NCBI GenBank assembly: GCA_017654935.2
Contig: CM065712.1
Coordinates: 29,075,430 to 29,139,429 of the forward strand
Origin: Phymorhynchus buccinoides
Lineage: Eukaryota; Mollusca; Gastropoda; Neogastropoda; Raphitomidae
Reading direction: 5' to 3'
Length of the DNA: 64,000 nucleotides
Part shown: in pieces, positions 1 to 11,700 of the stretch
How positions within the stretch are numbered: position 1 is the first letter of the stretch
Layout: each line of letters begins with the position of its first letter
Made by a program: the position numbers and the translations under genes
Notes under the pieces: generated by a model
Seen by the model: the letters and a program-made list of their open reading frames with translations, nothing else
What the model was told of the DNA's origin: nothing
Database searches by the model: none

Positions 1-135
1 TGTTGAATAATACGTTAATCCGTTTTGACTCCAAGCCATCATGTTATTGCCTGCTTGTGGATGAACACTTGGTTGTAAAGCGCTTCAGACTCAGTTGAGG
101 TAAAGCACTATATAAATGTACTGTTGTTGTTACAA

Positions 136-590
136 CAACATACAGTATTTATACGGTGCTGAATCTTGATAGAAATCAAATCAAAGCGCGCACACACACG
201 TTAGCATTCATAACGCATTCAAACAAAAACGCAATACAAAGCGAACACACACGTATCACATAAATGGTGTACAGCAGAAACAGACCTAAAGGCAAGAGAG
301 AGAAGAGAAAGAGAGTGGAGCCTCAATGACGGGGGAACAGGTGGGTTTTGAGGTTAGATTTGATAGCAGAGAGGGTCGGTCGCTGACGGAGGGAAAGAGG
401 AAGTTTGTTCCAGGAGGTCGGTCCTGAGACAGCAAAAGAGCGCCGACCAACAGTTGAAAGCTTATACCTAGGGATCTGGAGAGAAAGAGGGTCAGAAACT
501 GAACGTAAAGTGCGAGCTGGCGTATAAATGGAAATATTGTTGCAGAGGTAAGATGGAGCAGCGTTATGGATGGATAAAGCTGCTCCATCT
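136..590 (-). mobile_element. LINE 3' end, 5'-truncated, with inverted tip
   Basis: The minus strand carries the same reverse-transcriptase C terminus and 3'UTR as the plus-strand copy at 34236-34993, ending at a GTTGTTGTT-type tail near 136. At 557-590 a short plus-strand piece of the same LINE (GCTGCTCCATCTTACCTC) abuts it, as expected from a twin-priming inversion. Positions 60-135 are the tail of another retroelement ending CTGTTGTTGTT, so two tails meet tail to tail. Confidence 0.75.
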
Positions 591-1043
591 TACCTCCACC
601 ACACCCCCCTCCCCTCAAAAACAAGAAGTCCATGCAATGGGTATACTGTACCATATCTTCATTTATTGTGTTGCATCTCTCTCTCTCTTCACACAGAACA
701 ATTATTATTCGTAACAAAATTCTTCCTCTGCATCTCTTCTGAAACACAGTGCCAAGAAAACATTAAAAGGGAAAACGTATTTACACACACACAAAGTTTT
801 AATAATAAGCTAAAATATTATTTTTTAAAAATTACAAACTCTTAAAAAATTTGGGGGCAACATGATTTTTTAGATTTTTTAAAGAAGGTAAAATCAAAAC
901 TATTCACAATCTTGATTAAACAGCATTTATTCAACACTTGCCAATAATATTAAGCACCAATTATTGACTCCTAAGGGCTTGTGACTTCTATACAATATAA
1001 CAAGTTATACAGAACAATTGTGTTCACAAGCCCGCTCTCCAAA
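575..1043. other. AT-rich stretch, no feature recognised
   Basis: After the LINE tip the sequence is AT-rich with a short CT run (~677-690) and CA run (~783). No conserved coding sequence was found; the open frame at 570-845 crosses the LINE piece and is not a gene. Confidence 0.5.
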
Positions 1044-1552
1044 CAGGGTTCCCAGGGCTTTCAGCTACCCCCAAGTAAGGACCCTGTAAGGACCTGTAGG
1101 CCTAAGGATAATGTCCATCTTTTAGCCAACGATCTTGAAAGGAACACTTTCCCAGCATTGTGAACAATGTCTAAGCAGATACAAAAACTATGGCTGACAC
1201 AGATATACGCGTTTTCTCGCAAAACGACACCAGGATAAAGAACGAGATTTCAGTCCAATTTCTCTTGACAACTCGCGGTGCATCGTTCGTCTGCTAAGCG
1301 GTCAGTTGAAACGGGAAGGTGGGGGAGGGGGGTAAGGTGGAGTAGGTGCTGAGCGATGTTTCTCAAGTGTAAAAGTGCTGCTTCTGCGATCTATTTTGAG
1401 TAAAAAGTATGGTCTTGCTGCTCAGGGCAGTTTTTGGCAGCCGTCAGGACTTGTAAGGACCTTGAAGTGAATGTAAGCACTTGTAAGGCCTTACTTGGAG
1501 ATTTCAATTTGTCAAGACTTATAAGGACACCCAAAGGCCCCTATGAACCCTG
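1044..1552 (-). mobile_element. TIR element, CAGGGTTC family, zinc-finger exon remnant
   Basis: Ends CAGGGTTCCCAG and CTATGAACCCTG, flanked by CCAAA on both sides. The minus strand starts MLGKCSFQDRWLKDGHYP then stops, the opening of the GKCxFxxxWL first-exon type seen in several other elements. The second copy is at 6365-6861. Confidence 0.8.
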
Positions 1553-1573
1553 CCAAATCAACATACCTTATTC

Positions 1574-2230
1574 GTTGATCTGGTCTTATTATAAGACGCA
1601 CCCCCCACCCCCAAAAAAAATTGTACACAAAAATCAGATTTTGTTATTATATCATCTTACTATTTTATTAGTCAGATGTGACCCAGCACCACGAAAGGAA
1701 CATTACGTCGCTGGGCTAGTTTCTCACAACAGGCTTGCAAAGTCAATTTGTGGTCAATTTTGAGTTATGGGTAGTGTTGTGTTCTCTAACGTCTTATCTG
1801 TCATATTCATAAAGGGTATTCTTTAACATGGTGCCTAAATTCTCTTATTGTGTTTCAAAACGAGTAGGTCAATGGATTTTCTTCAGCAGGGCTAGCCTTT
1901 AAACTGTTTTCTCAAAATGGCAGATGCTTACCCTACTAACTTTAAATGCTCGTCACTCTGGAACGGAGAAAAATACAAGAATGGTTCTTGCATCATCAGA
2001 AAGAGAATTGTCTGCAGTTTTCGAATGTGTAATTTTATTAGAATGGTCAGTTTGACACGTAATGTCCCTTTCGTGGTGCTAGGTCACATATTATGAGGCG
2101 CAGGGGTCTCAGTCTGGGAGAAAAAAAAAGTATCGCCTTATAGTCCAAATAATACGGCAAGTCTTGCGGGTGTCTACCATATTTTCAGACTATAAGGCGC
2201 ACCTTAGTATGAAGCGCACCCCACCACAGC
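1574..2230. mobile_element. Diverged terminal-repeat elements (TATAAGGCGC-type ends)
   Basis: Ends such as TTATAAGACGCACC (~1590), GCGCAGGGGTCTCAG (~2098) and ATATTTTCAGACTATAAGGC (~2180) resemble widespread hAT-like MITE termini; a related end recurs at ~46793-46850. Boundaries and target duplications were not resolved. Confidence 0.4.
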
Positions 2231-2444
2231 TTACCCACAATAATAATAATAATAATGGATATTTGTTGCGCTCTTTCCCCAAAGAGCTCAGAGCGCTTAC
2301 AAAGTAAACTTTAGACAACAACAATAACAATAGTAATAAACACAAAGCAATCATAAATATATAATATTAACTACAAATCCGATAGTTCACACGTGCCTCG
2401 CGCACATGCACACACACACAAAAGACATTCTTACCCAAAGGCTA

Positions 2445-2640
2445 CTTTACATGCAAGTTGCTGGTAAAGGCATGAACATATTTATCCATATTAATTTCTT
2501 TTATATTCTACACATGCGAGAAACAGACAAAACGTTTTTAAATAGGAAATTTGTTGCTTCTCAAATTCTCATCATCCGGCAACGCCGGCTCCAGGCAATA
2601 AAAAAAAATATCCTACATTTCAGGACCTCCTGAAAGTAGA
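2445..2640. repeat. ~190-bp dispersed repeat, copy 1
   Basis: It matches 5358-5548 nearly throughout (AAAGGCATGAA to GCATCCATG-type ends, including CATCCGGCAACGCCGGCTCC). A short piece recurs at ~18930-18978 inside a MITE. Confidence 0.7.
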
Positions 2641-2687
2641 ACCATCCATGGTAATTTAACGTCTTTTCACTTAAAAGTTATATTAGA

Positions 2688-3436
2688 CAGACCTGGGTAC
2701 CCCCTACACAAGTCTTGAGTAGTCTGGATAGCTGAAATGAGTAGCTTGGGCTCAAAATGTGTAGTTTTATTCATGAACTCTTCTACTACCATCGGCGGGT
2801 TGACCCGCCGGTTTTCAGTATACCGTTGCTAGCCACGGGCGGGTTTGACCGCCAGATACTAGGGAAACCCCGGTGTCCCCCTTTGCGCCATTTATATGAA
2901 GTGACATCACATCCTTTACTTCTGTAACATGCGCAGTTCCCTCAGGGAAAGCACAACCTTCCGCCATCTTCATTTGTAGGCTAAATTTTTTAATTTTGAA
3001 TCGATTTTCGACGATGAAAACTGACAACTTTTGGCGTGAACCTCTACAAAGATGGCGATAGTGCCGACGAAGCATTTACTGTTGAAAAAGTGGCAGAATC
3101 TGAACTTAGGCGAATCAAAAAGAGCATCGAAAGTGTTGAAACGATCTTGGGTTTGCAGCAGCAGATCGACACTGGTAAATTTAGTGATGAATTGAGCAAG
3201 TATTTTTTTTAATGAATTGTTAAACTTAAAGTGATTGTGTGCGAAAATCAGTGCAGCGGCAAAAATTACTTGGTGCGCAACAGTAAACAGTCCAAGTAAT
3301 ACTTGGTAGTAGAAGAGTTAAACCATCAAACAATGTTCACTGAAAATGAGTAGTTAGAGCATTATTTTCAATTTTGAAGAGTAGAGGTCCAAATTGAGTA
3401 GAATACTACTCGGAAAGAGTAGAGTAAACAGGTCTG
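2688..3436. mobile_element. MITE, CAGACCTGTTTAC family, interrupted
   Basis: Ends CAGACCTGGGTACC and GTAAACAGGTCTG. The two halves (2688-2775, 3320-3436) match other copies; between them lies a TTAA-type element (2776-3319). Other copies: 11739-12069, 15670-15873, 21065-21277, 42833-43650. Confidence 0.85.
2776..3319. mobile_element. TTAA-type (piggyBac-like) non-autonomous element, nested
   Basis: A perfect 16-bp TIR, AACTCTTCTACTACCA and its complement, with TTAA on the right and a mutated TGAA on the left. Inserted in the MITE 2688-3436. On the plus strand a broken reading frame (SADEAFTVEKVAESELRRIK) is visible; no transposase recognised. Confidence 0.75.
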
Positions 3437-3497
3437 GTTAAAGACATGAAAGTATGTGAGTGAGTGTGCGCGCGAGTGAATATGTGCATGTGTGTCT

Positions 3498-4115
3498 CAG
3501 GGCTGCCAACCCTACATTTGTGAATCAGGGACAAACGACTCTCAAATCAGGGACACAGCCTGATTTTCAGGGACATTTTAATAATGATCAGAAATTAAGT
3601 ACAGTACCCACCACAACTTGACATAACAACGGCGCACATCATCCCTACCACCAGACTATCGAAAAATCACACGCACAAACAGGGTGAGTTTCGCCTTTTC
3701 TTTCTGACACAATGAAAGGCCATTTAACCATTTTATTTGTGTATGTCTCTTCTTCTTCTTCTTCCTTTGACCATCCGCCTTCGTCTCTCGAAATAAACAG
3801 GAACGCTTTGAAACTTTTTCTTTCTTAGAAGAAGAATCATCCTCACACGACCGTTTAGACGCCATATTTTCAACCCTGACTAAACTGGCTACAACAGCCA
3901 ATGAAAATTTGGCTACAACAGCCAATGAGAATTGATTTAACTGAAGATTTAACCAATCAGAATAACTCTCTGTAAAGAAGTTGATAGCGCATGATAAAAA
4001 TAGGCGCAAACCATTTTCCGGGACGATCATTCAAAAATCGGGACAAACGGGACGGGTCATGCTTTTCGCAAAAATCCGGGACAAATACGGCTACGGAGGG
4101 ACGGTTGGCAGTCCT
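3498..4115 (-). mobile_element. TIR element, CAGGGCTGCCAACC family, 6-bp TSD
   Basis: TIRs CAGGGCTGCCAACC and GGTTGGCAGTCCTG with exact GTGTCT duplications (3492-3497, 4116-4121). The minus strand carries MASKRSCEDDSSSKKEK, an acidic/basic N terminus like that of the other first-exon elements, with frame damage. The sequence repeats the word CAGGGACA near the left end. Confidence 0.88.
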
Positions 4116-4468
4116 GGTGTCTGTGTGTGATATTGCTTAAAGTGCATATTTGTATGTAACATTAGGGGATATATGCTAAATTAAAACACAGTTTAAGAAG
4201 AAAAACAAAACAGTCTCCTCGGTTGGTTGCCTCCTGACGGCCTAACATAGATTCGCTCCCCTTGGACTGCTGGTCTCGGTTTCTGCGACTTGAACAAACC
4301 CGGGTGTAGCTGCGAATTGGGATTCGGAACGAGCGGCGTGGGAGCAACGCCACTGTACAGCCCAGAAGATGGGTCGGCAAACCCCCCCCCAAAAAAAAAC
4401 AACCACCAAAAAACCCTCCAGAATTGAACTATTATAAAATCAAAATGCAAACATTCTAAGAAACAGCA

Positions 4469-4508
<40 letters not shown>

Positions 4509-4611
4509 AGGATGGATGGGGGTGGTGTTAGTTAATAGGCACTCCGGGGAAATTTAAAAAAATCCTGCAAGGCAGGGGTCCAGGGGCCGCCCAGTTAACA
4601 ACTTGACGTAA

Positions 4612-4851
4612 CCCTTTCACCGCCAGCCATACTTCAACCTAAACAAATTCCATTAAATTTACCTGGGTAGAGGACAAAATCCATCTGCAGTATTGGGGAT
4701 TCTTCTGTGACATATTAAAAATAAGGTTTATCCTTACTTCCCAAAACTAAGACAATAGGGTCTTTGGATAATAGACCCCAATTTGATGCCTTTTAGTGAC
4801 ATAGGTGTTAAATCACTGTGGTGCTAAAATGCGACTTTGGCGGTGAAAGGG
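4612..4851. mobile_element. TTAA-type MITE, CCCTTTCACCGCCA
   Basis: TIRs CCCTTTCACCGCCA and TGGCGGTGAAAGGG with TTAA on the right and GTAA on the left. No coding content. A related element is at 12494-13126. Confidence 0.78.
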
Positions 4852-4881
4852 TTAAAGTGCATATTTGTATGTAACATTAGG

Positions 4882-5076
4882 CAGGGTTTTCGTTTTGAAA
4901 TGAAACAACAGATAAAAGAGTACAAACAACAGATCAGAACACTTTCGGTCTAAGCTTAGTCACACGGGAAACACATCAGTACACACGAAACTTGGAGGCT
5001 CCAACAAAAACAACCGATTCAAAGCCGATTTTAAACGATGTTCTCGATCAGCAATCGGTTAAAAATGAAAACCCTG
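4882..5076. mobile_element. 195-bp MITE, CAGGGTTTTCG, 6-bp TSD
   Basis: Ends CAGGGTTTTCGTTTT and AAAAATGAAAACCCTG with exact ATTAGG duplications (4876-4881, 5077-5082). Its absence from the older duplicate at ~4160 confirms it as an insertion. Confidence 0.9.
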
Positions 5077-5208
5077 ATTAGGGAGACATATATATTATAT
5101 ATATATGCTAAATTAAAACACAGGTTAAGAAAAAAGAAAGAAAAAAACAAACAAAAAACTCCAGAATTGAACTATTATAAAATCAAAATGCAAACATTCT
5201 AAGAAACA

Positions 5209-5247
<39 letters not shown>

Positions 5248-5635
5248 AGGATGGATGGGGGTGGTGTTAGTTAATGGGCGCTCCGTGGAAATTAAAAGAA
5301 ATCCTGCAAGGCAGGGGTCGCCCAGTTAACAACTTGACTCAAACAATCCTAAAAATACAAATGTAAAGGCATGAAAATATTTATCTGCATTCATTTCTTT
5401 TATATTCTACACATGCGAGAAACTGACATAGCGTTTATAAAAAGGAAATTCGTTGCTTCACAAATTCTCATAATCCGGCGACGCCGGCTCCAGGCAATAA
5501 CAAAAATCCTGCATTTCAGGACATCCTGAAAGCAAGAGCATCCATGTATTAGTATTATATACCATCTTGTTTTAATATGCCATCAATTTTGGCAGAAACG
5601 TTTGATCTGAAAAGACCGCGGTCACGGACGACAAG

Positions 5636-5865
5636 ATGGCCAATCCTGAAGAGAGAGAGAGAAAATGGAGTTTTACGTCCTCTTGGTCTGAATCAGACAC
5701 ATATGGGACATTTGTAAATACAAATATGGTGGGAACAATACTGGAGGCAATGCCTGGAGGCAGTACGAAACCAGTAAAGTCCCGATTTTTTAAATTAATA
5801 GAGATAACTGTAGCGGTGACCACGCCTCGGTTAAACCTCATCGGCTATGGCACCGCCACAAGTAC
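5636..5865 (+). repeat. Conserved peptide module KWSFTSSWSESD, copy 1
   Basis: ATG 5636 opens MANPEERERKWSFTSSWSES and continues TYGTFVNTNMVGTILEAMPG and GSTKP up to a donor-like CCAGTAAAG. The same ~110-bp block occurs at 13595-13750 and twice within 62090-62510. It resembles a repeated first exon of unknown origin; I do not recognise the protein. Confidence 0.7.
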
Positions 5866-6059
5866 TAACTTTGATAATTTGATATCCTGAAGACCCTTTC
5901 TGTCGGCTTTTTCAATCCTGATTTCAGGAGCATGCCTGGACTACTTTCCCCTGTTACGCAAGGGTGCAACCCCCCAAAACGGAAAAAAAACCCATGAAAG
6001 GCAGAGACAGGGTTCGTACAGATCTGTGTCCACAAAATTCCAGGACTATTCCAGGACCA

Positions 6060-6212
6060 GGGCCTGTATTCACGTTGAGATAGCATGAGACTTAGCATTA
6101 TGCTAACTTAGAAGCTCTTCCAATGTCCTATAGGATTTAATAGGACTTTTGGAAGAGCTTCTAAGTTAGCATGAAGCTAAGTCTCATGCTATCTCAACGT
6201 GAATACAGGCCC
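6060..6212. mobile_element. Near-perfect 150-bp foldback MITE
   Basis: GGGCCTGTATTCACGTTGAG at the left is exactly complementary to CTCAACGTGAATACAGGCCC at the right, and the arms stay complementary almost to the centre (~6135). Single-stranded it would form a ~70-bp hairpin. Confidence 0.9.
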
Positions 6213-6364
6213 AGTTTACTAAATTTCAAGGACTCAATCTGGCATACCGGTCAATGTCGGTTTCGTTCCCGCCTGAGTTGCTTGTGCTCCTGGCCTTGAC
6301 AATGGCTTTTTACAGCACTCTCGTCCATGCTGGTGATGTCAAAGTTCTTTTTGCACACTGTGCA

Positions 6365-6861
6365 CAGGGTTCCCAGGGCTTTCAGCTATCCCCAAGTAAG
6401 GACCTTGTAAGGACCTGTAGGCCTAAGGATAATGTCCATCTTTTAGCCAACGATCTTGAAAGGAACACTTTCCCAGCATTGTGAACAATGTCTAAGCAGA
6501 TAGAAAAACTATGGCTGACACAGATATACGCTTTTTCTCGCAAAACGACACCAGAATAAACGAGATTTCAGTCCAATTTCTCTTGACAACTTGCGGTGCA
6601 TTGTTCGTCTGCTAAGCGGTCAGTTTAAACGGGAATGTGGGGGAGGGGGGTAAGGTGGAGTAGGAGCTGAGCGATGTTTCTCAAGTGTAAAAGTGCTGCT
6701 TCTGCGATCTATTTTGAGTATGGTCTTGCTGCTCAGGTTTTTTTTGGCAGCTTTCAGGACTTGTAAGGACCTTGAAGTGAATGTAAGCACTTGTAAGGCC
6801 TTACTTGGAGATTTCAATTGGTCAAGACTTATAAGGACAGGTAAGGCCCCTAAGAACCCTG
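6365..6861 (-). mobile_element. TIR element, CAGGGTTC family copy 2, 6-bp TSD
   Basis: Ends CAGGGTTCCCAG and CTAAGAACCCTG with exact TGTGCA duplications (6359-6364, 6862-6867). It sits inside the zinc-finger exon of the element 6008-7290. It is ~95% like 1044-1552 by eye and has the same MLGKCSFQDRWLK start on the minus strand. Confidence 0.88.
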
Positions 6862-7290
6862 TGTGCAGCTAGCTTTCAGTTTTGAACTATCTGTTGACGG
6901 AGCTAACCAGCTCTAATATTCTTTTTTTTTTGCAGCTAAACATCGTTGAAAATGCAGTCTCCATTTTGTTGGAAAACGGAAGTATGGTAAAGGGAAGTAA
7001 CTTCAGCGGCAGACAACTCGCGCAAATGTCGTCTGCTATGATCGCGATATCGCTATGACCTTAAAAGTTTTTTGTTTTGTTATTTGAATTTAGTTTTAAC
7101 CTTCAATTCTTTTTTGAGGAGAGATTTTGACTTTGATGGATTGAGATTAAGGACGTGGTCAGACGATTTGGAAAATTCCAGGACTTTTCCAGGACTCTTG
7201 GGGCCTTTGCTGTTTTTCAAGCACTTTTCAAGCCCTGGAAAAGGCCATGTCAATTTTCCAGTACTTTTCAAGGACCCTGTACGAACCCTG

Positions 7291-7602
7291 CAGGGGTCCA
7301 GGGACGCATGGCCCTGGCAGGGGTCCAGGGACGCATGGCCCTGGCAGGGGTCCAGGGACACATGGCCCTGGCAGGGGTCCAGGGACACATGGCCCTGGCA
7401 GGGGTCCAGGGACACATGGCCCTGGCAGGGGTCCAGGGACACATGGCCCTGGCAGGGGTCCAGGGACACAAGGCCCTGGCAGGGGTCCAGGGACACATGG
7501 CCCTGGCAGGGGTCCAGGGATGCATGGCCCTGGCAGGGGTCCAGGGACGCATGGCCCTGGTAGGGGTCCAGGGACGCATGGCCCTGACAGGGGTACAGGG
7601 GC
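7291..7602. repeat. 27-bp minisatellite (~11 copies)
   Basis: The unit CAGGGGTCCAGGGACACATG plus GCCCTGG repeats about eleven times with single-base variants. 27 bp is a multiple of three, so several frames stay open; the resulting repeat-peptide ORFs are artefacts. It starts exactly where the transposon at 6008-7290 ends. A single related unit occurs at about 25585-25610. Confidence 0.93.
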
Positions 7603-7604
7603 AG

Positions 7605-7800
7605 AGCCTCGTCAGACGATTCAGGGGGGCAAGTTAAGAGAGAGAGATAACGAGACAGACAGACAGTTATAATGATAGACAGACAGTTTGAGTCTGACAA
7701 GCCTCGTAAAATTATGACACTGCCTTTGTAAACTTTCAAGACAGAACCACTAGCATGTAGCCCCCGTGCTCGGTGAGAGAAGCGCCCCAGTAATTTGTAG
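7605..7800. repeat. Dispersed repeat (GAGACAGACAG / AAGCCT block)
   Basis: GATTCAGGGGGGCAA through TCTGACAAGCCTCGTAAAAT and AGACAGAACCA is repeated at 25625-25810 and 52035-52235. It lies in the region downstream of the USP1 stop; no clear AATAAA was seen here on the sense strand. Confidence 0.65.
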
Positions 7801-7828
7801 GGGTGGTATGGTGGGCGGTGCCGACACG

Positions 7829-8753
7829 TCACTTGGCGTTCCAGGCGTCCAGTCGGTGGTAGAACAGCACATAGGGCGTGCCCCTCAGCGCCCCTCCCCT
7901 CTCCAGCAGCCGACCCTCAAACTCCTTCTCCGTCAGAATGCGGATCGTCTCGTCGTCGCACTCCAGCCAATGAAACTCCGCCGACTCTGCCCCGCCCTCG
8001 GCCTGACCTTGACCTTCAGCGGAGGAGGCGGAATTCGGTGCGGAAAAAGCGCCCGGCTCTTGCTCCTCGCGTTCCCCCCGCCGCCCCTTTTCGGGAGTTA
8101 GCCAGCACGGCGAACTCGACCCCAACTTCTCCCAGTTGGGGTTCGAGTCCGGGTCCCCTTTTCCCGAGCGCAACCTTTCTTTCCGCGAGTTCCCTTCTCT
8201 TTTCGGGGCCGACTTATCCCAGTTTGAGTCAACCTTTTCCGAGTTTGAGCCGGCTTTTCCCGAGCAGGCGTCTCCTTTTTCCGAGATGACGTACGAAGGG
8301 TTCGATCGCCGTCGTAAAGGCGAATCTCTCGTTTTTGTCGGAGAATCTGCAAGCTGCTGCCGTTGTTGCGAATCCTTCGCTTTAGCTGGAGACTGGGTCC
8401 CCTCTCGTTTCTCTTGTGGATAATGTTCTTCCGGTGGACCGTTCGTCTTTATCGAACAATCGTCGTTGGATTGTCGTTGTGGCTGCACTTCTTCCCCTTG
8501 CTGCTGTAGAGATGCACGAAGAGGCGAAGTTGAGACGGGTGAGGCATCATGGTCGTAGTGGTGGTGGTGGGGGGGATGCTGGTGGGGTGGCAGTTGTTTC
8601 TTGGAGGAGGAGGAGGAGGGTGGAGGAGGAGAGCTGAGGTAGGAGTGGAGGGTGTGGGTGGGCAGTGCGTTGGGCCTGACTTTGATGTAGGACAGGTAGT
8701 GTCCGGAGGAGATGGTGGACCCAGCGTGGGTGATGATGCCATACAGGATGTAC
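7829..8753 (-). CDS. USP1: USP1 exon 12 (catalytic His and Asp, stop)
   Basis: Acceptor TGTTTCAG, then GTACATCCTG; TGA at 7831-7829. It encodes RYILYGIITHAGSTISSGHY (catalytic His ~1256), a ~240-residue low-complexity insert rich in Ser, Pro, Lys and Asp, then ECDDETIRILTEKEF (catalytic Asp ~1504) and TPYVLFYHRL. No obvious LLGG-type autocleavage site, as known in vertebrate USP1, is seen in the insert; the only GG near the end is ERGGAL. Its acceptor is the last of ~36 near-identical acceptors. Confidence 0.95.
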
Positions 8754-11700
8754 CTGAAACAACAGAACAACATGATGGAGGACAGGGGGTGTCCTCAGAT
8801 GGTGGACCCCATGGGTGATGGTCCCATACAGGGTGTACCTGAAACAACAGAACATGATGGACAGGGGGTGTCCTCAGATGGTGGACCCCATGGGTGATGA
8901 TGCCATACAGGATGTACCTGAAACAACAGAACATGATGTAGGACAGGGGGTGTCCTCAGATGGTGGACCCCATGGGTGATGATGCCATACAGGATGTACC
9001 TGAAACAACAGAACATGATGTAGGACAGGGGGTGTCCTCAGATGGTGGACCCTATGGGTGATGCCATACAGGATGTACCTGAAACAACAGAACATGATGG
9101 AGGACAGGGGGTGTCCTCAGATGGTGGACCCCATGGGTGATGATGCCATACAGGATGTACCTGAAACAACAGAACATGATGGAGGACAGGGGGTGTCCTC
9201 AGATGGTGGACCCCATGGGTGATGATGCCATACAGGATGTACCTGAAACAACAGAACATGATGTAGGACAGGGGGTGTCCTCAGATGGTGGACCCCATGG
9301 GTGATGATGCCATACAGGATGTACCTGAAACAACAGAACATGATGGAGGACAGGGGGTGTCCTCAGATGGTGGACCCCATGGGTGATGATGCCATACAGG
9401 ATGTACCTGAAACAACAGAACATGATGGAGGACAGGGGGTGTCCTCAGATGGTGGACCCCATGGGTGATGATGCCATACAGGATGTACCTGAAACAACAG
9501 AACATGATGATGTCCTCAGAGGACAGGGGGTGTCCTCAGATGGTGGACCCCATGGGTGATGATGCCATACAGGATGTACCTGAAACAACAGAACATGATG
9601 GAGGACAGGGGGTGTCCTCAGATGGTGGACCCCATGGGTGATGATGCCATACAGGATGTACCTGAAACAACAGAACATGATGGAGGACAGGGGGTGTCCT
9701 CAGATGGTGGACCCCATGGGTGATGATGCCATACAGGATGTACCTGAAACAACAGAACATGATGGAGGACAGGGGGTGTCCTCAGATGGTGGACCCCATG
9801 GGTGATGATGCCATACAGGATGTACCTGAAACAACAGAACATGATGGAGGACAGGGGGTGTCCTCAGATGGTGGACCCCATGGGTGATGATCCCATACAG
9901 GATGTACCTGAAACAACAGAACATGATGGAGGACAGGGGGTGTCCTCAGATGGTGGACCCCATGGGTGATGATGTAGGACAGGGGGTGTCCTCAGATGGT
10001 GGACATGGGTGATGATCCCATACAGGATGTACCTGAAACAACAGAACATGATGGAGGACAGGGGGTGTCCTCAGATGGTGGACCCCATGGGTGATGATGC
10101 CATACAGGATGTACCTGAAACAACAGAACATGATGGAGGACAGGGGGTGTCCTCAGATGGTGGACCCCATGGGTGATGATGCCATACAGGGTGTACCTGA
10201 AACAACAGAACAACATGATGTAGGACAGGGGGTGTCCTCAGATGGTGGACCCCATGGGTGATGATGCCATACAGGATGTACCTGAAACAACAGAACAACA
10301 TGATGTAGGACAGGGGGTGTCCTCAGATGGTGGACCCCATGGGTGATGATGCCATACAGGATGTACCTGAAACAACAGAACATGATGGAGGACAGGGGGT
10401 GTCCTCAGATGGTGGACCCCATGGGTGATGATGCCATACAGGGTGTACCTGAAACAACAGAACAATGATGTAGGACAGGGGGTGTCCTCAGATGGTGGAC
10501 CCCATGGGTGATGATGCCATACAGGATGTACCTGAAACAACAGAACATGATGGAGGACAGGGGGTGTCCTCAGATGGTGGACCCCATGGGTGATGATCCC
10601 ATACAGGATGTACCTGAAACAACAGAACATGATGTAGGACAGGGGGTGTCCTCAGATGGTGGACCCCATGGGTGATGATGCCATACAGGATGTACCTGAA
10701 ACAACAGATGGGTGATGATCCCAACATGATGTGAGGACAGGGGGTGTCCTCAGATGGTGGACCCCATGGGTGATGATCCCATACAGGATGTACCTGAAAC
10801 AACAGAACATGATGGAGGACAGGGGGTGTCCTCAGATGGTGGACCCCATGGGTGATGATCCCATACAGGATGTACCTGAAACAACAGAACATGATGGAGG
10901 ACAGGGGGTGTCCTCAGATGGTGGACCCCATGGGTGATGATCCCATACAGGATGTACCTGAAACAACAGAACATGATGTAGGACAGGGGGTGTCCTCAGA
11001 TGGTGGACCCCATGGGTGATGATCCCATACAGGATGTACCTGAAACAACAGAACATGATGGAGGACAGGGGGTGTCCTCAGATGGTGGACCCCATGGGTG
11101 ATGATCCCATACAGGATGTACCTGAAACAACAGAACATGATGGAGGACAGGGGGTGTCCTCAGATGGTGGACCCCATGGGTGATGATGCCATACAGGATG
11201 TACCTGAAACAACAGAACATGATGGAGGACAGGGGGTGTCCTCAGATGGTGGACCCCATGGGTGATGATCCCATACAGGATGTACCTGAAACAACAGAAC
11301 ATGATGTAGGACAGGGGGTGTCCTCAGATGGTGGACCCCATGGGTGATGATCCCATACAGGATGTACCTGAAACAACAGAACATGATGGAGGACAGGGGG
11401 TGTCCTCAGATGGTGGACCCCATGGGTGATGATGCCATACAGGATGTACCTGAAACAACAGAACATGATGTGAGGACAGGGGGTGTCCTCAGATGGTGGA
11501 CCCCATGGGTGATGATGCCATACAGGATGTACCTGAAACAACAGAACATGATGGAGGACAGGGGGTGTCCTCAGATGGTGGACCCTATGGGTGATGATCC
11601 CATACAGGATGTACCTGAAACAACAGAACATGATGTAGGACAGGGGGTGTCCTCAGATGGTGGTTATGGGTGATGATCCCGTACAATGTACCTGAAACAA

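Larger units (their letters stand above)
4138..5345. repeat. ~450-bp segmental duplication with TG microsatellites
   Basis: 4138-4600 and 4855-5340 share GTGCATATTTGTATGTAACA, the GAATTGAACTATTATAAAAT block, a TG run and ATGGATGGGGGTGGTGTTAG. Copy 1 holds a 190-bp repeat (4195-4380) also present inverted at 23190-23350. Copy 2 was hit by the TIR element 4882-5076. Confidence 0.8.
6008..7290 (-). mobile_element. TIR element, CAGGGTTCGTACAG family, zinc-finger exon, twice invaded
   Basis: Ends CAGGGTTCGTACAG and CTGTACGAACCCTG. The minus strand reads CAKKNFDITSMDESAVKSHC then QEHKQL, the C2H2/BED-like half of the finger; the exon is split by 6365-6861 and the left end by the hairpin at 6060-6212. 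Flanks CAGAGA and CAGGGG are not exact. A minisatellite starts at its right edge. Sister: 48142-48728. Confidence 0.82.

Noticed and set aside
7080..7832. 250-codon ORF with DPCQGHVSL repeats
   Set aside because: The 27-bp minisatellite is divisible by three and leaves all frames open; the rest crosses a transposon end.
8795..11673. Dozens of ~74-codon ORFs (MFCCFRYILYG...) and longer frames in the 82-bp array
   Set aside because: They are the same splice-junction repeat read in three frames; each stops within three units and none has independent coding evidence.
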